Assembly: GCF_000160535.1 (NCBI RefSeq)
Contig: NZ_GG704781.1
Location: forward strand, 1,035,158-1,099,157
From: Hallella bergensis DSM 17361
GTDB taxonomy: Bacteria; Bacteroidota; Bacteroidia; Bacteroidales; Bacteroidaceae
Direction: 5' to 3'
DNA length: 64,000 nt
Positions 8,293 to 17,862 of the stretch are shown here, one piece after another (the first letter of the stretch is position 1; each line of letters begins with the position of its first letter). A program made the position numbers and the translations under genes. The notes beneath the pieces are model-generated. The model did not search any database, had not been told where the DNA came from, and saw only the letters and a program-made list of their open reading frames with translations.

Positions 8293-11172
8293 TTATAGGG
8301 GTTGTCTGCGATGTTGTGAGGGTGTGATGCCATACAATTTTTTGAATGCGCGTGAGAAGTAGGACACATCCTCGAAGCCGCATTTCATGGCTATATCCCC
8401 GATAGAGGAGTTCTGTTCGGACTTCAACAAGCGCTTGGCCTTCTCCATTCTTATTTTCTGAATATAAACCGATGTGTTATCTCCTGTAATGGCATAGATT
8501 TTCGTTCTCAGTTGCTTGGAAGTCATGCACAGGTCGGAGGCAATACTTTCGGCATCGGTAGTGCGGTCGGCCATGTGAGCATAAACCACATCTATAAATT
8601 TGTGGAGGAAGGCTTGATTTACGGTTGAGAGGTCGGACATGTTATTAATGTCGGTCTGTGATGACAGGGCGTATTTTCGAGACAAGTTCTCATTTCGCTC
8701 TATCAGGTTTTTGATTCTCACCTTCAGCTCGTCTGCACTGAAAGGTTTTTCTAAGTAAGCATCTGCTCCGGCCTCCAGTCCGCTCAACTTGTCTGCATCG
8801 TTGCAGCGGGCGGTAATCATGATGACAGGAATATGGTTCAGCACATCGGACGATTTGATATCCCGGCACAGCGCCAACCCGTCTTTGACTGGCATCATCA
8901 TGTCGGTCAGGATAATATCCGGCATGAGGTCTTTTGCCTTGTCCAGACCCTCAGCCCCATCGTGGGCAAAGAACAGGTTGTAGTCGCGGTTGAGCTGCAT
9001 GCCGATATAATGGGCCACATCCGTATTGTCCTCGACGATCAAAACCGAGGCACGTTCTTCATTCACCTCTGTGTCGACGTTTTCCTCGACCGGCTCTGTA
9101 CAAGGCAGAGCTGGGTTGTGCTCTTCCGGAGCATTGGTGGGCGATACCTGCTTCACTGTTTTTAATGGCAACCTGACGGTAAAGGTAGAACCTTTGCCGA
9201 CCTCGCTTTCTACGGTGAGGGTTCCGTCCATCATGTCCACCAATTGTTTGATCATGGCCAGCCCTACCCCATTGCCAACCTCAGCGGAGGAACGACCTGC
9301 CTGATAAAACAAATCGAAGATATACGGCAAGTCTTCCGCCGGTATTCCTTTGCCATTGTCGACAACCTGTAATTGAAAGAAGTTGTGTTCAACCTGGGTG
9401 ATAACTTTGATGCGGCCATTTTTCGGTGTGAACTTAATGGCATTGGATATCAGATTTCGCACGACCTTGATGACATAGTTAGGTACGAAATCCATCATCA
9501 GCGTTGTCTGATCCGGCATATACATGAGTTCTACATGCTTGGCTTTGGCCAACGCCTGATGACTTTCCGTTATCATCCGGATGTAGGCGATGATGTCTTG
9601 ATGGTGATAGTCGAGTTGGACGGTACCTGATTTCAGTTTGGCAATCTCAAGCAGTTGGTTAATCAGATCGAGCAGTCCGCTGCCTTGCCTGTGCATGAGT
9701 TCTCCAGCTTTTTTGAGTTCGTCTCGGTCGACGAGGCTACCGTCGGCTATCTGCTTGCTGAAACCAAGGATAATGGTTAATGGTGTGCGGAATTCATGAG
9801 TAAGGTTGGTATAGAAACTATCTTTAATTCGCTCTATCTGAACCATCATCTTGTGGTTTTTCGAGCGTATCCGTATGACATACCATAAGAAGCCAATAAC
9901 TGCGATGCAGAACAGGAGAATGCAGATACTACTGATCAGCACGAGGGTCCCGAAGGTCTTTTCCTGTTTCATCTTCTGTCTGACGGCCATCATTTCGCGC
10001 TGTTTGTTCTTACGTTCGTATTCCAGGCGTAAATTCTGAATACGTCGCGTTTTGGTCTCGCCCATCAGACTGTCCTTATACATCTGGCTCTTGACATAGC
10101 TTTCCAACGCCCGGCGACTGTCTCCCTGCTTTTGGCTGAGCATGTATTCTGCGTGATAGAGTCTTGTCAGATATTCAAACGACCCCAGTTGTTTCACAAC
10201 TGGTTTGGCTTCGGCAATATATTGTCCGGCTTGGGCATAATTGTCTTGGGAAATGTAAAAATCGATTAAGGCGAATACGGCATTAAGCCAATGCCAACTG
10301 TCGTCAATGTTTTTCAAGATCTGATAGGCCTTCTCATATCGCCGGACGGCCTGGTCCCATGCCTGGTCTTTTTCTTCCAGCTCTCCCAAGTCAAGCTGGC
10401 ATAAAGCCTCTCCGAGTTCAGAACCAGCCTCGCGGTTCAGCTTCAGAGATTTTTTAAAATACAGTCGTGCGGAATCTATCTTGTTCTCTTTTTCCAGCAA
10501 TGAGCCTAAATTGGCATAGTTAATGGCTTGCCCCAATTTGCTGCCCAACTGCTCTTCTCCCTTTAAAGCCAGTCGGAAAGCACTGTCGGCCACTTCTGTG
10601 TTGCCCAAAGTGAGGTGCACATTGCCGAGTCCGTTTAATGAAATAACCCTGTTCTTACGGGCAACAAAGCTGGAGTCACCCTGGTACTGATCACTGAGCA
10701 TCAGTGCTTTATAATGGTAGGTAGAGGCTTCGTCCAAGGCACCCACGCGCCTGAAATTTGTTCCGATGTTGTTCAGAGCTATGACCAACTCGACGGTATC
10801 TTTCAGTTCCACCGCCAGATTGTACTCTTCCCTATGTGCTTGTATCGCCTCGTCAAATTGGGTTGAATTACGATATGCCAGACCCAAATAGCGGTAGCCT
10901 ATCATCATACCCAGTTTGTTGTCTTGCAGCTTGTATTGTTGGAATCTTTTCTCCCGGTCACTGATAGCTTCTAATGATTTCATCTCATTTTCTATCTTAT
11001 CTTTCTGCGCTTGTGTGTAGGAGACTTTCGGCGCTTTCCGACAGGAGACAATGATGACAGAAAACAGCAACAAGAAAGATACAACTCGCCATTTTAACCT
11101 CTCCGAGATTATGTTTTTGTTAGAAAAAGAGGTCGTGGGTGATTTCATGTCATGATCTGTTGCTTTCATCAT
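8293..11172 (-). CDS. Hybrid two-component system: TPR sensor, histidine kinase, receiver and AraC-type regulator in one protein
   Basis: The protein has 959 residues. After a hydrophobic segment ending in a lipobox-like IIVSC (Cys44) come TPR-like helical repeats (about 85-370), a coiled segment, a membrane span (about 409-433), and HisKA with phospho-acceptor His459 in LTHEFRTPL. The ATPase domain follows (N-box NLISNAIKF about 573-581, DNGKGIP 605-611, GNGVGLAM 633-640). A receiver domain comes next with phospho-acceptor Asp757 in ILTDMMMPVKDG and Lys809. The end is an AraC-type domain (about 855-955, ending ...KKLYGITPSQHRR). It should sense a periplasmic signal and bind DNA while membrane-held. 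Unlike most Bacteroides hybrid regulators it has TPRs instead of a beta-propeller sensor. An alternative start is Met9. The next gene on the strand, the 1060-residue secreted protein, is the likely target. Confidence 0.9.
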   Translation of the reverse strand: MMKATDHDMKSPTTSFSNKNIISERLKWRVVSFLLLFSVIIVSCRKAPKVSYTQAQKDKIENEMKSLEAISDREKRFQQYKLQDNKLGMMIGYRYLGLAYRNSTQFDEAIQAHREEYNLAVELKDTVELVIALNNIGTNFRRVGALDEASTYHYKALMLSDQYQGDSSFVARKNRVISLNGLGNVHLTLGNTEVADSAFRLALKGEEQLGSKLGQAINYANLGSLLEKENKIDSARLYFKKSLKLNREAGSELGEALCQLDLGELEEKDQAWDQAVRRYEKAYQILKNIDDSWHWLNAVFALIDFYISQDNYAQAGQYIAEAKPVVKQLGSFEYLTRLYHAEYMLSQKQGDSRRALESYVKSQMYKDSLMGETKTRRIQNLRLEYERKNKQREMMAVRQKMKQEKTFGTLVLISSICILLFCIAVIGFLWYVIRIRSKNHKMMVQIERIKDSFYTNLTHEFRTPLTIILGFSKQIADGSLVDRDELKKAGELMHRQGSGLLDLINQLLEIAKLKSGTVQLDYHHQDIIAYIRMITESHQALAKAKHVELMYMPDQTTLMMDFVPNYVIKVVRNLISNAIKFTPKNGRIKVITQVEHNFFQLQVVDNGKGIPAEDLPYIFDLFYQAGRSSAEVGNGVGLAMIKQLVDMMDGTLTVESEVGKGSTFTVRLPLKTVKQVSPTNAPEEHNPALPCTEPVEENVDTEVNEERASVLIVEDNTDVAHYIGMQLNRDYNLFFAHDGAEGLDKAKDLMPDIILTDMMMPVKDGLALCRDIKSSDVLNHIPVIMITARCNDADKLSGLEAGADAYLEKPFSADELKVRIKNLIERNENLSRKYALSSQTDINNMSDLSTVNQAFLHKFIDVVYAHMADRTTDAESIASDLCMTSKQLRTKIYAITGDNTSVYIQKIRMEKAKRLLKSEQNSSIGDIAMKCGFEDVSYFSRAFKKLYGITPSQHRRQPL

Positions 11173-11289
11173 GAGTTAGGTTATCAAACGTGAATAGCGT
11201 TGCAGAAACAAAGGATCTTATGTTTTGCCTGCTTTTACAACTCTTACCTGCTGATTCGGAATGATCAGGCTAAGTCGCTTATCTACTTG

Positions 11290-11297
11290 CAAAAATA
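11290..11297 (-). promoter_or_regulatory. Possible promoter -7 element of the hybrid sensor gene
   Basis: The minus strand reads TATTTTTG (TAnnTTTG), 118 bp before the ATG at 11172. The match is in AT-rich DNA and could be chance. Confidence 0.3.
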
Positions 11298-11391
11298 GGT
11301 AAAATCAATAACAATCAAAAGAAAAACGATTAAAAACTTTAATCTTTGTTATGAATTGTAAGTATGAGGATGTAATCATACGTAACAAAAA

Positions 11392-11415
11392 TGCGCCGAC
11401 TGTTTTGTCGACGCA
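11392..11415 (-). terminator. Terminator at the end of the ribosomal protein block
   Basis: TGCGCCGAC (11392-11400) pairs with GTCGACGCA (11407-11415) with one G-U-type mismatch. On the minus strand the stem is followed by TTTTTG. It lies 26 bp after the rplQ stop codon and marks the end of the long ribosomal operon. Confidence 0.7.
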
Positions 11416-11440
11416 CTCTTGATTGTTAGCTAAAAATAAC

Positions 11441-12046
11441 TTATTCTGCCTTTTCAGCCTTATCTTTTCCATCTGTAGTTTCGGCTGCTGCAGCTTCCTT
11501 GGCTTCCTTTTTAGGCTTGGCTTGAGTCTTTTTTGGAGTTTTTGCCTCAGTAGAAGTTTTCTCTGCAACTTCTTCAACAGCCTTTTCGGTATCTGTAGAA
11601 GTAGCTTGCTCTACATCGTTCTGCTTGGAACGTGAGCGACGGCTACGACGAGTCTTTTTCTCAGCCTTTGGTGTTTTGGCCATGTTCTCATCGAAGTCTA
11701 CCAATTCTATGAAAGCCATCTCTGCAGCGTCACCTAAACGTGTACCCAATTTGATAACACGAGTATAACCTCCGGGACGGTCAGCAACCTTGTTTGCAAC
11801 CTCTCCGAAAAGTTCCTTCACTGCATACTTGTCCTGCAAGTAACGGAAAACCACACGGCGGTTTGTTGTCGTATCATTCTTGGAACGTGTAATCAGGGGC
11901 TCAACATATTTCTTAAGAGCCTTTGCCTTTGCGAGAGTCGTAGTGATTCTTTTGTGCATAATCAAGCTGACAGACATGTTGGATAACATGCTGGCACGAT
12001 GAGATGCAGTACGACCCAGATGGTTGAATTTTTTATTATGTCTCAT
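11441..12046 (-). CDS. rplQ: 50S ribosomal protein L17 with long charged C-terminal extension
   Basis: L17 sits near the exit tunnel of the large subunit. Residues 1-120 form the standard L17 domain, opening [17 protein letters not shown] and containing the conserved [10 protein letters not shown] and GGYTRVIKL segments. Residues about 125-201 are a low-complexity tail of Lys, Ala, Glu and Thr ([20 protein letters not shown] and similar). The bacterial norm is about 116-130 residues, so the tail nearly doubles the protein. Related Bacteroidetes have comparable extensions, which makes it a lineage feature, not a fusion. It is the last gene of the block, 74 bp after rpoA and just before a terminator. 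Confidence 0.96.
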   Translation of the reverse strand: MRHNKKFNHLGRTASHRASMLSNMSVSLIMHKRITTTLAKAKALKKYVEPLITRSKNDTTTNRRVVFRYLQDKYAVKELFGEVANKVADRPGGYTRVIKLGTRLGDAAEMAFIELVDFDENMAKTPKAEKKTRRSRRSRSKQNDVEQATSTDTEKAVEEVAEKTSTEAKTPKKTQAKPKKEAKEAAAAETTDGKDKAEKAE

Positions 12047-12120
12047 TTTAATTTTTACTTGTTGTGAACAAGGGTTTATATTTTGCGATAGGTTTATCGT
12101 TGTAACCTATTGCTGACTTT

Positions 12121-13113
12121 TTACTCCTTATCCAGTTTATACTTTGAAATGTCGGTTCCAAACGAAAGATTCAGACTCTCTAGCAAATCATCAAGCTCTG
12201 AGAGCGATTTCTTACCAAAGTTGCGGAACTTCAAGAGGTCGGTCTTGTTGTACTGTACAAGGTCGCCCAGGGTCTCCACATCAGCAGCTTTCAAGCAGTT
12301 GAGTGCGCGAACACTGAGGTTGAGATCAAGCAACTTGGTCTTGAGCAGCTGACGCATGCGGAGCACTTCCTCATCAAACTCCTGGTTGCCGTCCTTGTTA
12401 GGATCCTCGAGTGTGATCTTTTCGTCAGAGAACAGCATGAAGTGGTAAATGAGGATTTTAGCTGCTTCGTTCAGCGCATCCTTTGGATGAATGGAGCCAT
12501 CCGTAGTGATTTCGATACAGAGCTTATCGTAGTCGGTCTTCTGCTCGACACGAGTAGGCTCGACGCTGTACTTTACATTACGGATAGGGGTATAGATAGA
12601 ATCGATGGGAAGCACGTTGACATCGGTGCAGAACTGACGGTTTTCGTCAGCAGGAACATATCCCCTACCCTTATTAACAGTAAGGTCTATTTGCATGGAT
12701 GCCTTGGAGTCCAAATGACAAATCACCAAATCAGGATTTAACACTTCAAATCCAGTCAGGTACTTACCAATATCACCTGCTTTGAATTCGGTGGAATTCT
12801 CTACGGTGATACTAACTTTCTCATTCTCGAATTCTTCTACTACTTGCTTGAATCGAACTTGCTTGAGATTCAAGATGATGTTGGTTACATCTTCCCTTAC
12901 ACCTGGAACTGAAGAGAATTCATGCTCAACACCATCAATGCGGACAGTGTTGATGGCATAGCCCTCCAGCGATGAAAGGAGGATGCGTCGCAAGGCATTA
13001 CCAATGGTAACGCCAAAGCCAGGCTCGAGAGGGGAAAATTCAAATTTTCCGAAACTCTCAGATGCCTCCAGCATCACAACTTTATCAGGTTTTTGAAATG
13101 CTAATATCGCCAT
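12121..13113 (-). CDS. rpoA: RNA polymerase alpha subunit
   Basis: The alpha dimer scaffolds assembly of beta and beta' and its C-terminal domain contacts upstream DNA and activators. The N-terminal domain is recognised by [19 protein letters not shown]-like sequence (here [19 protein letters not shown], about residues 33-51). The C-terminal domain (about 245-320) contains [19 protein letters not shown] and [17 protein letters not shown], the helix-hairpin-helix-like region that binds DNA. At 330 residues it is full length. It lies 12 bp after rpsD and before rplQ, the classical alpha-operon order, and no internal frameshift is seen. Confidence 0.98.
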   Translation of the reverse strand: MAILAFQKPDKVVMLEASESFGKFEFSPLEPGFGVTIGNALRRILLSSLEGYAINTVRIDGVEHEFSSVPGVREDVTNIILNLKQVRFKQVVEEFENEKVSITVENSTEFKAGDIGKYLTGFEVLNPDLVICHLDSKASMQIDLTVNKGRGYVPADENRQFCTDVNVLPIDSIYTPIRNVKYSVEPTRVEQKTDYDKLCIEITTDGSIHPKDALNEAAKILIYHFMLFSDEKITLEDPNKDGNQEFDEEVLRMRQLLKTKLLDLNLSVRALNCLKAADVETLGDLVQYNKTDLLKFRNFGKKSLSELDDLLESLNLSFGTDISKYKLDKE

Positions 13114-13125
13114 TAATTTAATGAT

Positions 13126-13731
13126 TTATTTAGAGTACAACTCAACGATTAACTGTTCCTTAATATTCTCGGGGATGTCCTCGCGTTCAGGAGTGTGCAA
13201 GAACTTGCCACTCTTTGTGTGCTCGTCCCATTCCAGCCAAGGATACTTGCTGTGATTGAATCCAGCAAGCGCTGCATCAATTGCCTCGAGAGACTTTGAA
13301 CGCTCGCGTACACCAACAATCTGACCGGCCTTTACGGAATAAGAAGGAATGTTAACTACTTGTCCATCTACAGTAATATGCTTGTGACTTACCAACTGAC
13401 GTGCAGCTGCACGCGTGGGAGCAATACCCAAGCGGTAAACCACATTGTCCAAACGGCATTCGAGCAACTGGAGCAATACCTCACCGGTAATACCTCCGCT
13501 CTTGGCTGCCTTCACGAACAGATTGCGGAACTGGCGCTCTAAAACACCATACGTGTACTTGGCCTTCTGCTTCTCAGCGAGCTGTATGCCGTACTCCGAC
13601 TGCTTGCGACGGCGGTTATTGCCATGCTGCCCTGGAGGAAAATTACGCTTTGCCAGAACCTTATCTGCACCAAAAATGGGTTCACCGAAACGGCGTGAAA
13701 TTCGAGATTTAGGACCTATATATCTTGCCAT
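13126..13731 (-). CDS. rpsD: 30S ribosomal protein S4
   Basis: S4 is a primary 16S rRNA-binding protein that starts assembly of the 30S body and, in many bacteria, represses its own operon. The N-terminus [20 protein letters not shown] has none of the zinc-binding cysteines of the C+ form, so this is the zinc-free type. The S4 RNA-binding fold is at about residues 93-155 ([20 protein letters not shown], then [10 protein letters not shown]). Length 201 is normal. It is the third gene of the rpsM-rpsK-rpsD-rpoA-rplQ group. Confidence 0.98.
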   Translation of the reverse strand: MARYIGPKSRISRRFGEPIFGADKVLAKRNFPPGQHGNNRRRKQSEYGIQLAEKQKAKYTYGVLERQFRNLFVKAAKSGGITGEVLLQLLECRLDNVVYRLGIAPTRAAARQLVSHKHITVDGQVVNIPSYSVKAGQIVGVRERSKSLEAIDAALAGFNHSKYPWLEWDEHTKSGKFLHTPEREDIPENIKEQLIVELYSK

Positions 13732-13776
13732 AATTTTTTAAATGCTTTTAATCTATTGTATATTCAAACTCACTAA

Positions 13777-14166
13777 TTACACACGACGACGCTTTGGAGG
13801 GCGACAGCCATTGTGTGGAAGTGGTGTAACGTCAACAATCTCGGTAACCTCAATCCCTGCACCATGAATGGCGCGGATAGCACTTTCACGACCATTACCC
13901 GGTCCTTTGACATACGCCTTTACCTTACGAAGGCCAAGGCCGAATGCTACTTTTGCACAATCCTCTGCAGCCACCTGGGCAGCATAAGGAGTGCTCTTTT
14001 TAGAACCGCGGAATCCCATCTTACCAGCTGAAGACCAAGAAATGACCTGACCCTCGCTGTTTGCAAGCGATACAATAATATTGTTGAACGAGCTATGAAC
14101 ATGAAGCTGTCCCATAGCGTCCACTCTTACATTTCTTTTCTTAGATGTTGCTTTTGTTTTTGCCAT
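13777..14166 (-). CDS. rpsK: 30S ribosomal protein S11
   Basis: S11 forms part of the small-subunit platform next to the Shine-Dalgarno cleft and helps select the start codon. The 129-residue product has the conserved core [15 protein letters not shown] and ends with [17 protein letters not shown]-like sequence (here [18 protein letters not shown]). The family-typical segments [14 protein letters not shown] and [15 protein letters not shown] are intact. It is 20 bp from rpsM upstream and 45 bp from rpsD downstream, in the same transcript. Confidence 0.98.
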   Translation of the reverse strand: MAKTKATSKKRNVRVDAMGQLHVHSSFNNIIVSLANSEGQVISWSSAGKMGFRGSKKSTPYAAQVAAEDCAKVAFGLGLRKVKAYVKGPGNGRESAIRAIHGAGIEVTEIVDVTPLPHNGCRPPKRRRV

Positions 14167-14186
14167 AATTAATTTCCCCCTATAAA

Positions 14187-14567
14187 TTACTTAGTAGCCT
14201 TTTTCTTGTTAGCAACAGTCTTCTTTCTACCCTTGCGGGTACGAGCATTGTTCTTAGTGCTTTGACCGCGAACTGGAAGACCATTACGATGACGAACACC
14301 ACGATAGCAGCCTATGTCCATCAGACGCTTGATACTCATCTGAACCTCCGAACGGAGATCACCTTCTACTTTGAATTCAGCGCCGATAATTTCGCGGATT
14401 TTAGCTGCCTGGTCGTCTGACCATTCGTTGACCTTCAGATCACGGCTCACGCCGGCCTTATCCAATATCTTTGCTGAACTACTTCGACCTATACCATAGA
14501 TATAAGTCAATGCGATTTCGCCACGCTTATTCTGGGGCAAATCTACTCCAACAATTCTTATTGCCAT
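14187..14567 (-). CDS. rpsM: 30S ribosomal protein S13
   Basis: S13 sits at the head of the 30S subunit and contacts the P-site tRNA and the large subunit through bridge B1. The start [20 protein letters not shown] and the later [18 protein letters not shown] block are characteristic. The basic tail ([12 protein letters not shown]) reaches toward the tRNA. At 126 residues it is normal length. A gap of 111 bp separates it from rpmJ, and a promoter element lies in that gap, so it may head a separately started alpha-operon transcript. Confidence 0.98.
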   Translation of the reverse strand: MAIRIVGVDLPQNKRGEIALTYIYGIGRSSSAKILDKAGVSRDLKVNEWSDDQAAKIREIIGAEFKVEGDLRSEVQMSIKRLMDIGCYRGVRHRNGLPVRGQSTKNNARTRKGRKKTVANKKKATK

Positions 14568-14627
14568 TTGTTGATTAAATAAATAATTTTAATAAAAAAT
14601 TAAACGTTTCTTTTGTCAAAATTCATG

Positions 14628-14635
14628 CAAAGATA
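14628..14635 (-). promoter_or_regulatory. Internal promoter -7 element ahead of rpsM
   Basis: The minus strand reads TATCTTTG, an exact TAnnTTTG match, 61 bp before the rpsM ATG. A TTGACAC stretch lies about 22 bp further upstream. It falls in one of the few long gaps of the block (rpmJ-rpsM, 111 bp), which supports a real start for rpsM-rpsK-rpsD-rpoA-rplQ. Confidence 0.6.
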
Positions 14636-14678
14636 CTAATTATAATATGTAATTTGTGTCAATTGCAGATTTTTAACA

Positions 14679-14795
14679 TTAACCCTGACGTTGTTTAAAC
14701 TTAGGGTTCTTCTTGTTGATAACAAACAGACGACCTTTGCGACGTACGATCTTACAGTCGGCTGAACGTTTCTTTATTGATGTCCTTGTCTTCAT
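14679..14795 (-). CDS. rpmJ: 50S ribosomal protein L36 (zinc-free form)
   Basis: This 38-codon gene starts [20 protein letters not shown] and ends [10 protein letters not shown]36 is the smallest large-subunit protein and organises 23S rRNA near the GTPase-associated region. In the zinc-binding form residues 11, 14, 27 and 33 are Cys, Cys, Cys and His. Here they are Ser, Cys, Asn and Phe, so it cannot bind zinc in the usual way. The gene is 24 bp after infA, as in many bacteria, and ends before the promoter gap ahead of rpsM. Confidence 0.95.
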   Translation of the reverse strand: MKTRTSIKKRSADCKIVRRKGRLFVINKKNPKFKQRQG

Positions 14796-14819
14796 ATCCT
14801 AAGATGTCTTATATGATTA

Positions 14820-15038
14820 TTATTTGTATCTGAATTCAATCCTGCCTTTGGTGAGGTCGTATGGACTCATGGCCACCTTGACTTTATCACCCGGAAGGAT
14901 CTTGATGTAGTGCATACGCATCTTACCTGAGATGTTTGCTATGATCTGTACTCCATTTTCGAGTTCAACACGGAACATGGCGTTAGAAAGATTCTCTATC
15001 ACTGTTCCATCTTGTTCTATTGCAGACTGTTTTGACAT
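14820..15038 (-). CDS. infA: Translation initiation factor IF-1
   Basis: IF-1 blocks the ribosomal A site during initiation and stimulates IF-2 and IF-3. The 72-residue protein is a single OB fold, starting [20 protein letters not shown] and including the RNA-binding [16 protein letters not shown] and the ending [11 protein letters not shown]. Length and motifs match the family exactly. It lies 2 bp after map and 24 bp before rpmJ, the order found in many spc operons. Confidence 0.98.
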   Translation of the reverse strand: MSKQSAIEQDGTVIENLSNAMFRVELENGVQIIANISGKMRMHYIKILPGDKVKVAMSPYDLTKGRIEFRYK

Positions 15039-15040
15039 AA

Positions 15041-15841
15041 TTAATTTAAATCCTTTTCTTGTTGTTCTATTTCTTCAAACGTTGATAAAATATCAGCCTT
15101 ACCTCTTCGGATAGCTATGGTATGTTCAAAATGTGCCGCAGGCTTTCCATCACGTGTAACGATGCCCCACTTGTCCTGTAACATCCAAATGCTACGGTTT
15201 CCCATGGTAATCATCGGCTCGATGGCTATACACATTCCTGATTTGAGCATTAAGCCATTACCTCGAGAACCATAGTTGGGGATTGGCGGATCTTCGTGCA
15301 TCTCGCGTCCTATACCATGCCCGGTTAGTTCTCTGACGACTCCATAGCCCTCTGCCTCGCAATAATCCTGAACAGCTGCACCAATATCACCCACATGTTT
15401 TCCCATTTGGGCTTGTTCGATACCTTTGTACAGGCTTTCCTTGGTTGTCTTCAGAAGTTTTCTCACTTCATCACTCACCTCACCTATACAAAAGGTATAA
15501 CAGCTGTCTCCATTGAATCCATCAAGCAAAACGCCACAGTCGACAGAGATGATATCACCTTCTTTTAAGATTGTCCGGTCACTGGGTATTCCATGTGCTA
15601 CAACTTCGTTCACCGAGGTACAGATGGACCCTGTGAAAGGGTCTCCGTATGGATTAGGAAAGTTCTTAAACGTCGGAACGGCACCATTGTCTCGGATAAA
15701 TTCCTCTGCGATCCTATCCAGCGAAAGGGTTGTTACACCTGGCTTGATACGCCTGCCTATTTCTGCGAGAGTTGCACCAACAAGTTGGTTGGCTCTGCGC
15801 ATGAGTTCAATTTCATCTTCCGTCTTCAGAAATACCTTCAT
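15041..15841 (-). CDS. map: Methionine aminopeptidase (type I, M24)
   Basis: The enzyme removes the initiator methionine from nascent proteins with small second residues, using a dinuclear metal site. The metal ligands are visible in order: Asp in [19 protein letters not shown] (two Asp), His in [14 protein letters not shown], Glu in [12 protein letters not shown] and Glu in [10 protein letters not shown]. There is no N-terminal extension, so it is the short type Ia form (266 residues). It sits 14 bp after secY and 2 bp before infA and is co-transcribed with the ribosomal genes, whose products are among its main substrates. Confidence 0.97.
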   Translation of the reverse strand: MKVFLKTEDEIELMRRANQLVGATLAEIGRRIKPGVTTLSLDRIAEEFIRDNGAVPTFKNFPNPYGDPFTGSICTSVNEVVAHGIPSDRTILKEGDIISVDCGVLLDGFNGDSCYTFCIGEVSDEVRKLLKTTKESLYKGIEQAQMGKHVGDIGAAVQDYCEAEGYGVVRELTGHGIGREMHEDPPIPNYGSRGNGLMLKSGMCIAIEPMITMGNRSIWMLQDKWGIVTRDGKPAAHFEHTIAIRRGKADILSTFEEIEQQEKDLN

Positions 15842-15855
15842 CCCAAAAGGCCCAA

Positions 15856-17196
15856 TTAGTATGCGCTTACAGCGCCATTGCCACGGGTACGGCCGGAATT
15901 TAACAAGCCATCGTAATGACGCATGAGCAGATAGCTCTCAATCTGCTGAAGGGTATCAATAACCACTCCTACGGTAATCAGCAGCGAGGTGCCACCAAAG
16001 AATTGAGAGAATGCGCTTTGAACGTCCAAGAGACCTGCCAGTGCAGGCATTACTGCAATAAATGCAATAAACAGTGAACCTGGAAGAGTAATACGGGACA
16101 TAACGGTGTCGATGTATTCGGCAGTGTCACGACCTGGCTTAACGCCTGGAATGAAACCATTATTGCGCTTCATATCTTCTGCCATCTGTGTTGGATTCAA
16201 CGTAATAGCAGTATAAAAATAGGTAAACGCGATAATCAGGATAACATAAACCACGTTATAGAGCAGGCTACGGTTGTTCATCATATCCTGTACCCACCAC
16301 GATGCACCTTCACTCTGGTATTGTACAATTGCCAAAGGTATGAACATCAATGCCTGTGCAAAGATGATAGGCATCACGTTGGCTGCAAACAGCTTGAGCG
16401 GAATATACTGGCGAGCACCACCATACTGCTTGTTGCCTACCACACGCTTCGCATATTGCACGGGCACCTTTCGAGTTCCTTGAACCAGAAGAATTGCTGC
16501 GCATACCACTGCATAGAGAATGAGAATCTCTATAATGAACATCACCAATCCACCGCCAGAGATAGCAGTGAATCTTGAAGTCATCTCCTGCACGAATGCC
16601 TGAGGCAAGCGAGCGATGATACCAAGCATAATGATGAGCGAGATACCATTCCCCACTCCTTTGTCCGTAATGCGTTCACCCAACCAAAGGATAAACATAC
16701 TTCCTGCTGCCAGAATGATTGTAGCCGGAATCATAAATACACTCCAGGAGATGCCACTGGCAAGCGCAGAGCTTGCCTGCATCTTCAGGTTAATCAAGTA
16801 ACTCGGAGCCTGGAACAATAAGATAGCTACTGTAAGGATTCGAGTATACCATTGTATTTTCTTACGACCACTCTCGCCTTCACGCTGCATCTTCTGAAAA
16901 TAAGGTACAGCCACAGCAAGAAGTTGCATAACAATGGAAGCAGAGATATAAGGCATGATTCCAAGCGCAAAGATCGATGCATTGGAAAATGCTCCACCAG
17001 AGAACATGTCAAGCAGTGACATCAAGCCACCCGCAGTTTGCGACTGAAGTTGGTCAAGTTTGGCCGGGTCTATACCTGGCAATACTACAAATGATCCAAA
17101 ACGGTAAATAGCCGTAAACAGAAGAGTGACGAGGAGTCGCTGACGCAAATCCTCCACTCTCCAACAGTTCTTTAGTGTCTCTATTAACTTTTTCAT
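15856..17196 (-). CDS. secY: Protein translocase subunit SecY
   Basis: SecY forms the protein-conducting channel of the inner membrane, with SecE (encoded at 53064-53255) and SecG. The 446-residue protein has about ten hydrophobic spans. The family signatures are present: FGSFVVLPGIDPAKL early, GGLMSLLDMFSGGAFSNASI in the plug region and MPYISASIVMQLL after it. The cytoplasmic loop GARQYIPLKLFAANVMPIIF and the C-terminal HYDGLLNSGRTRG are typical. It begins 2 bp after rplO, the standard spc-operon position, which ties channel synthesis to ribosome synthesis. Confidence 0.98.
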   Translation of the reverse strand: MKKLIETLKNCWRVEDLRQRLLVTLLFTAIYRFGSFVVLPGIDPAKLDQLQSQTAGGLMSLLDMFSGGAFSNASIFALGIMPYISASIVMQLLAVAVPYFQKMQREGESGRKKIQWYTRILTVAILLFQAPSYLINLKMQASSALASGISWSVFMIPATIILAAGSMFILWLGERITDKGVGNGISLIIMLGIIARLPQAFVQEMTSRFTAISGGGLVMFIIEILILYAVVCAAILLVQGTRKVPVQYAKRVVGNKQYGGARQYIPLKLFAANVMPIIFAQALMFIPLAIVQYQSEGASWWVQDMMNNRSLLYNVVYVILIIAFTYFYTAITLNPTQMAEDMKRNNGFIPGVKPGRDTAEYIDTVMSRITLPGSLFIAFIAVMPALAGLLDVQSAFSQFFGGTSLLITVGVVIDTLQQIESYLLMRHYDGLLNSGRTRGNGAVSAY

Positions 17197-17198
17197 TG

Positions 17199-17645
17199 TT
17201 AGATTATCGTTGTGTTACCACCAACGGCCTTGATAGCCTCTTCTGCTGTTTTTGAAAATGCATTCGCTTCAACCTCAAGCTTAGCCTTCAGCTCACCATT
17301 GCCAAGAATCTTCACAAGTTTCTTGCCATTGGTATAACCAGCTGCAACAAGGTCGGAAATCGCAATCTTTGTGAGAGACTTCTCATCAGCCAGCTTCTGA
17401 AGATCAGAAAGGTTAACTGCATAATATTCCTTGCGGTTAATGTTCTTAAAACCGAATTTAGGAACGCGACGCTGCAAAGGCATCTGACCTCCTTCAAAAC
17501 CGATTTTTCTTTTATAGCCGGAACGAGACTTTGCTCCTTTGTGGCCGCGAGTGGAAGTTCCGCCCAAGCCAGAGCCTGAACCACGACCAATGCGACGACG
17601 AGAATGTGTTGAGCCTTGTGCGGGCTTCAAATTATTTAATTTCAT
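17199..17645 (-). CDS. rplO: 50S ribosomal protein L15
   Basis: L15 is a late-assembling large-subunit protein whose long basic N-terminal arm threads through 23S rRNA. That arm is seen as [20 protein letters not shown] followed by a Gly/Arg/Ser-rich stretch ([20 protein letters not shown]). The globular C-terminal part contains [19 protein letters not shown]. Length 148 is normal. It lies 23 bp after rpmD and 2 bp before secY. Codon use and spacing match its neighbours. Confidence 0.98.
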   Translation of the reverse strand: MKLNNLKPAQGSTHSRRRIGRGSGSGLGGTSTRGHKGAKSRSGYKRKIGFEGGQMPLQRRVPKFGFKNINRKEYYAVNLSDLQKLADEKSLTKIAISDLVAAGYTNGKKLVKILGNGELKAKLEVEANAFSKTAEEAIKAVGGNTTII

Positions 17646-17668
17646 GTTACGTCTGAGTTTAAAAGTTA

Positions 17669-17845
17669 CTACTTAACTATCTCAACAAGGTGATGTACCT
17701 TACGTACCATACCCATGTTGCCAGGAGTGTCTTCAATCTCAACAACCTGAGAAATCTTACGGAGTCCCAGAGAAAGAAGTGTTCTCTTCTGATCTTTAGG
17801 AGAACCGATAGAGCTCCTTACTTGTTTTACTTTAATTGTTGCCAT
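17669..17845 (-). CDS. rpmD: 50S ribosomal protein L30
   Basis: A 58-residue gene starting [20 protein letters not shown] and ending [13 protein letters not shown], the classic short bacterial L30. It lies on the solvent side of the large subunit near L7Ae-like partners in other lineages. The position between rpsE (17 bp upstream) and rplO (23 bp downstream) is the conserved spc-operon order. The stop codon is TAG, which shows that UAG is an ordinary stop in this genome. Confidence 0.96.
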   Translation of the reverse strand: MATIKVKQVRSSIGSPKDQKRTLLSLGLRKISQVVEIEDTPGNMGMVRKVHHLVEIVK

Positions 17846-17862
17846 TGTTGTATATCTCCTAA

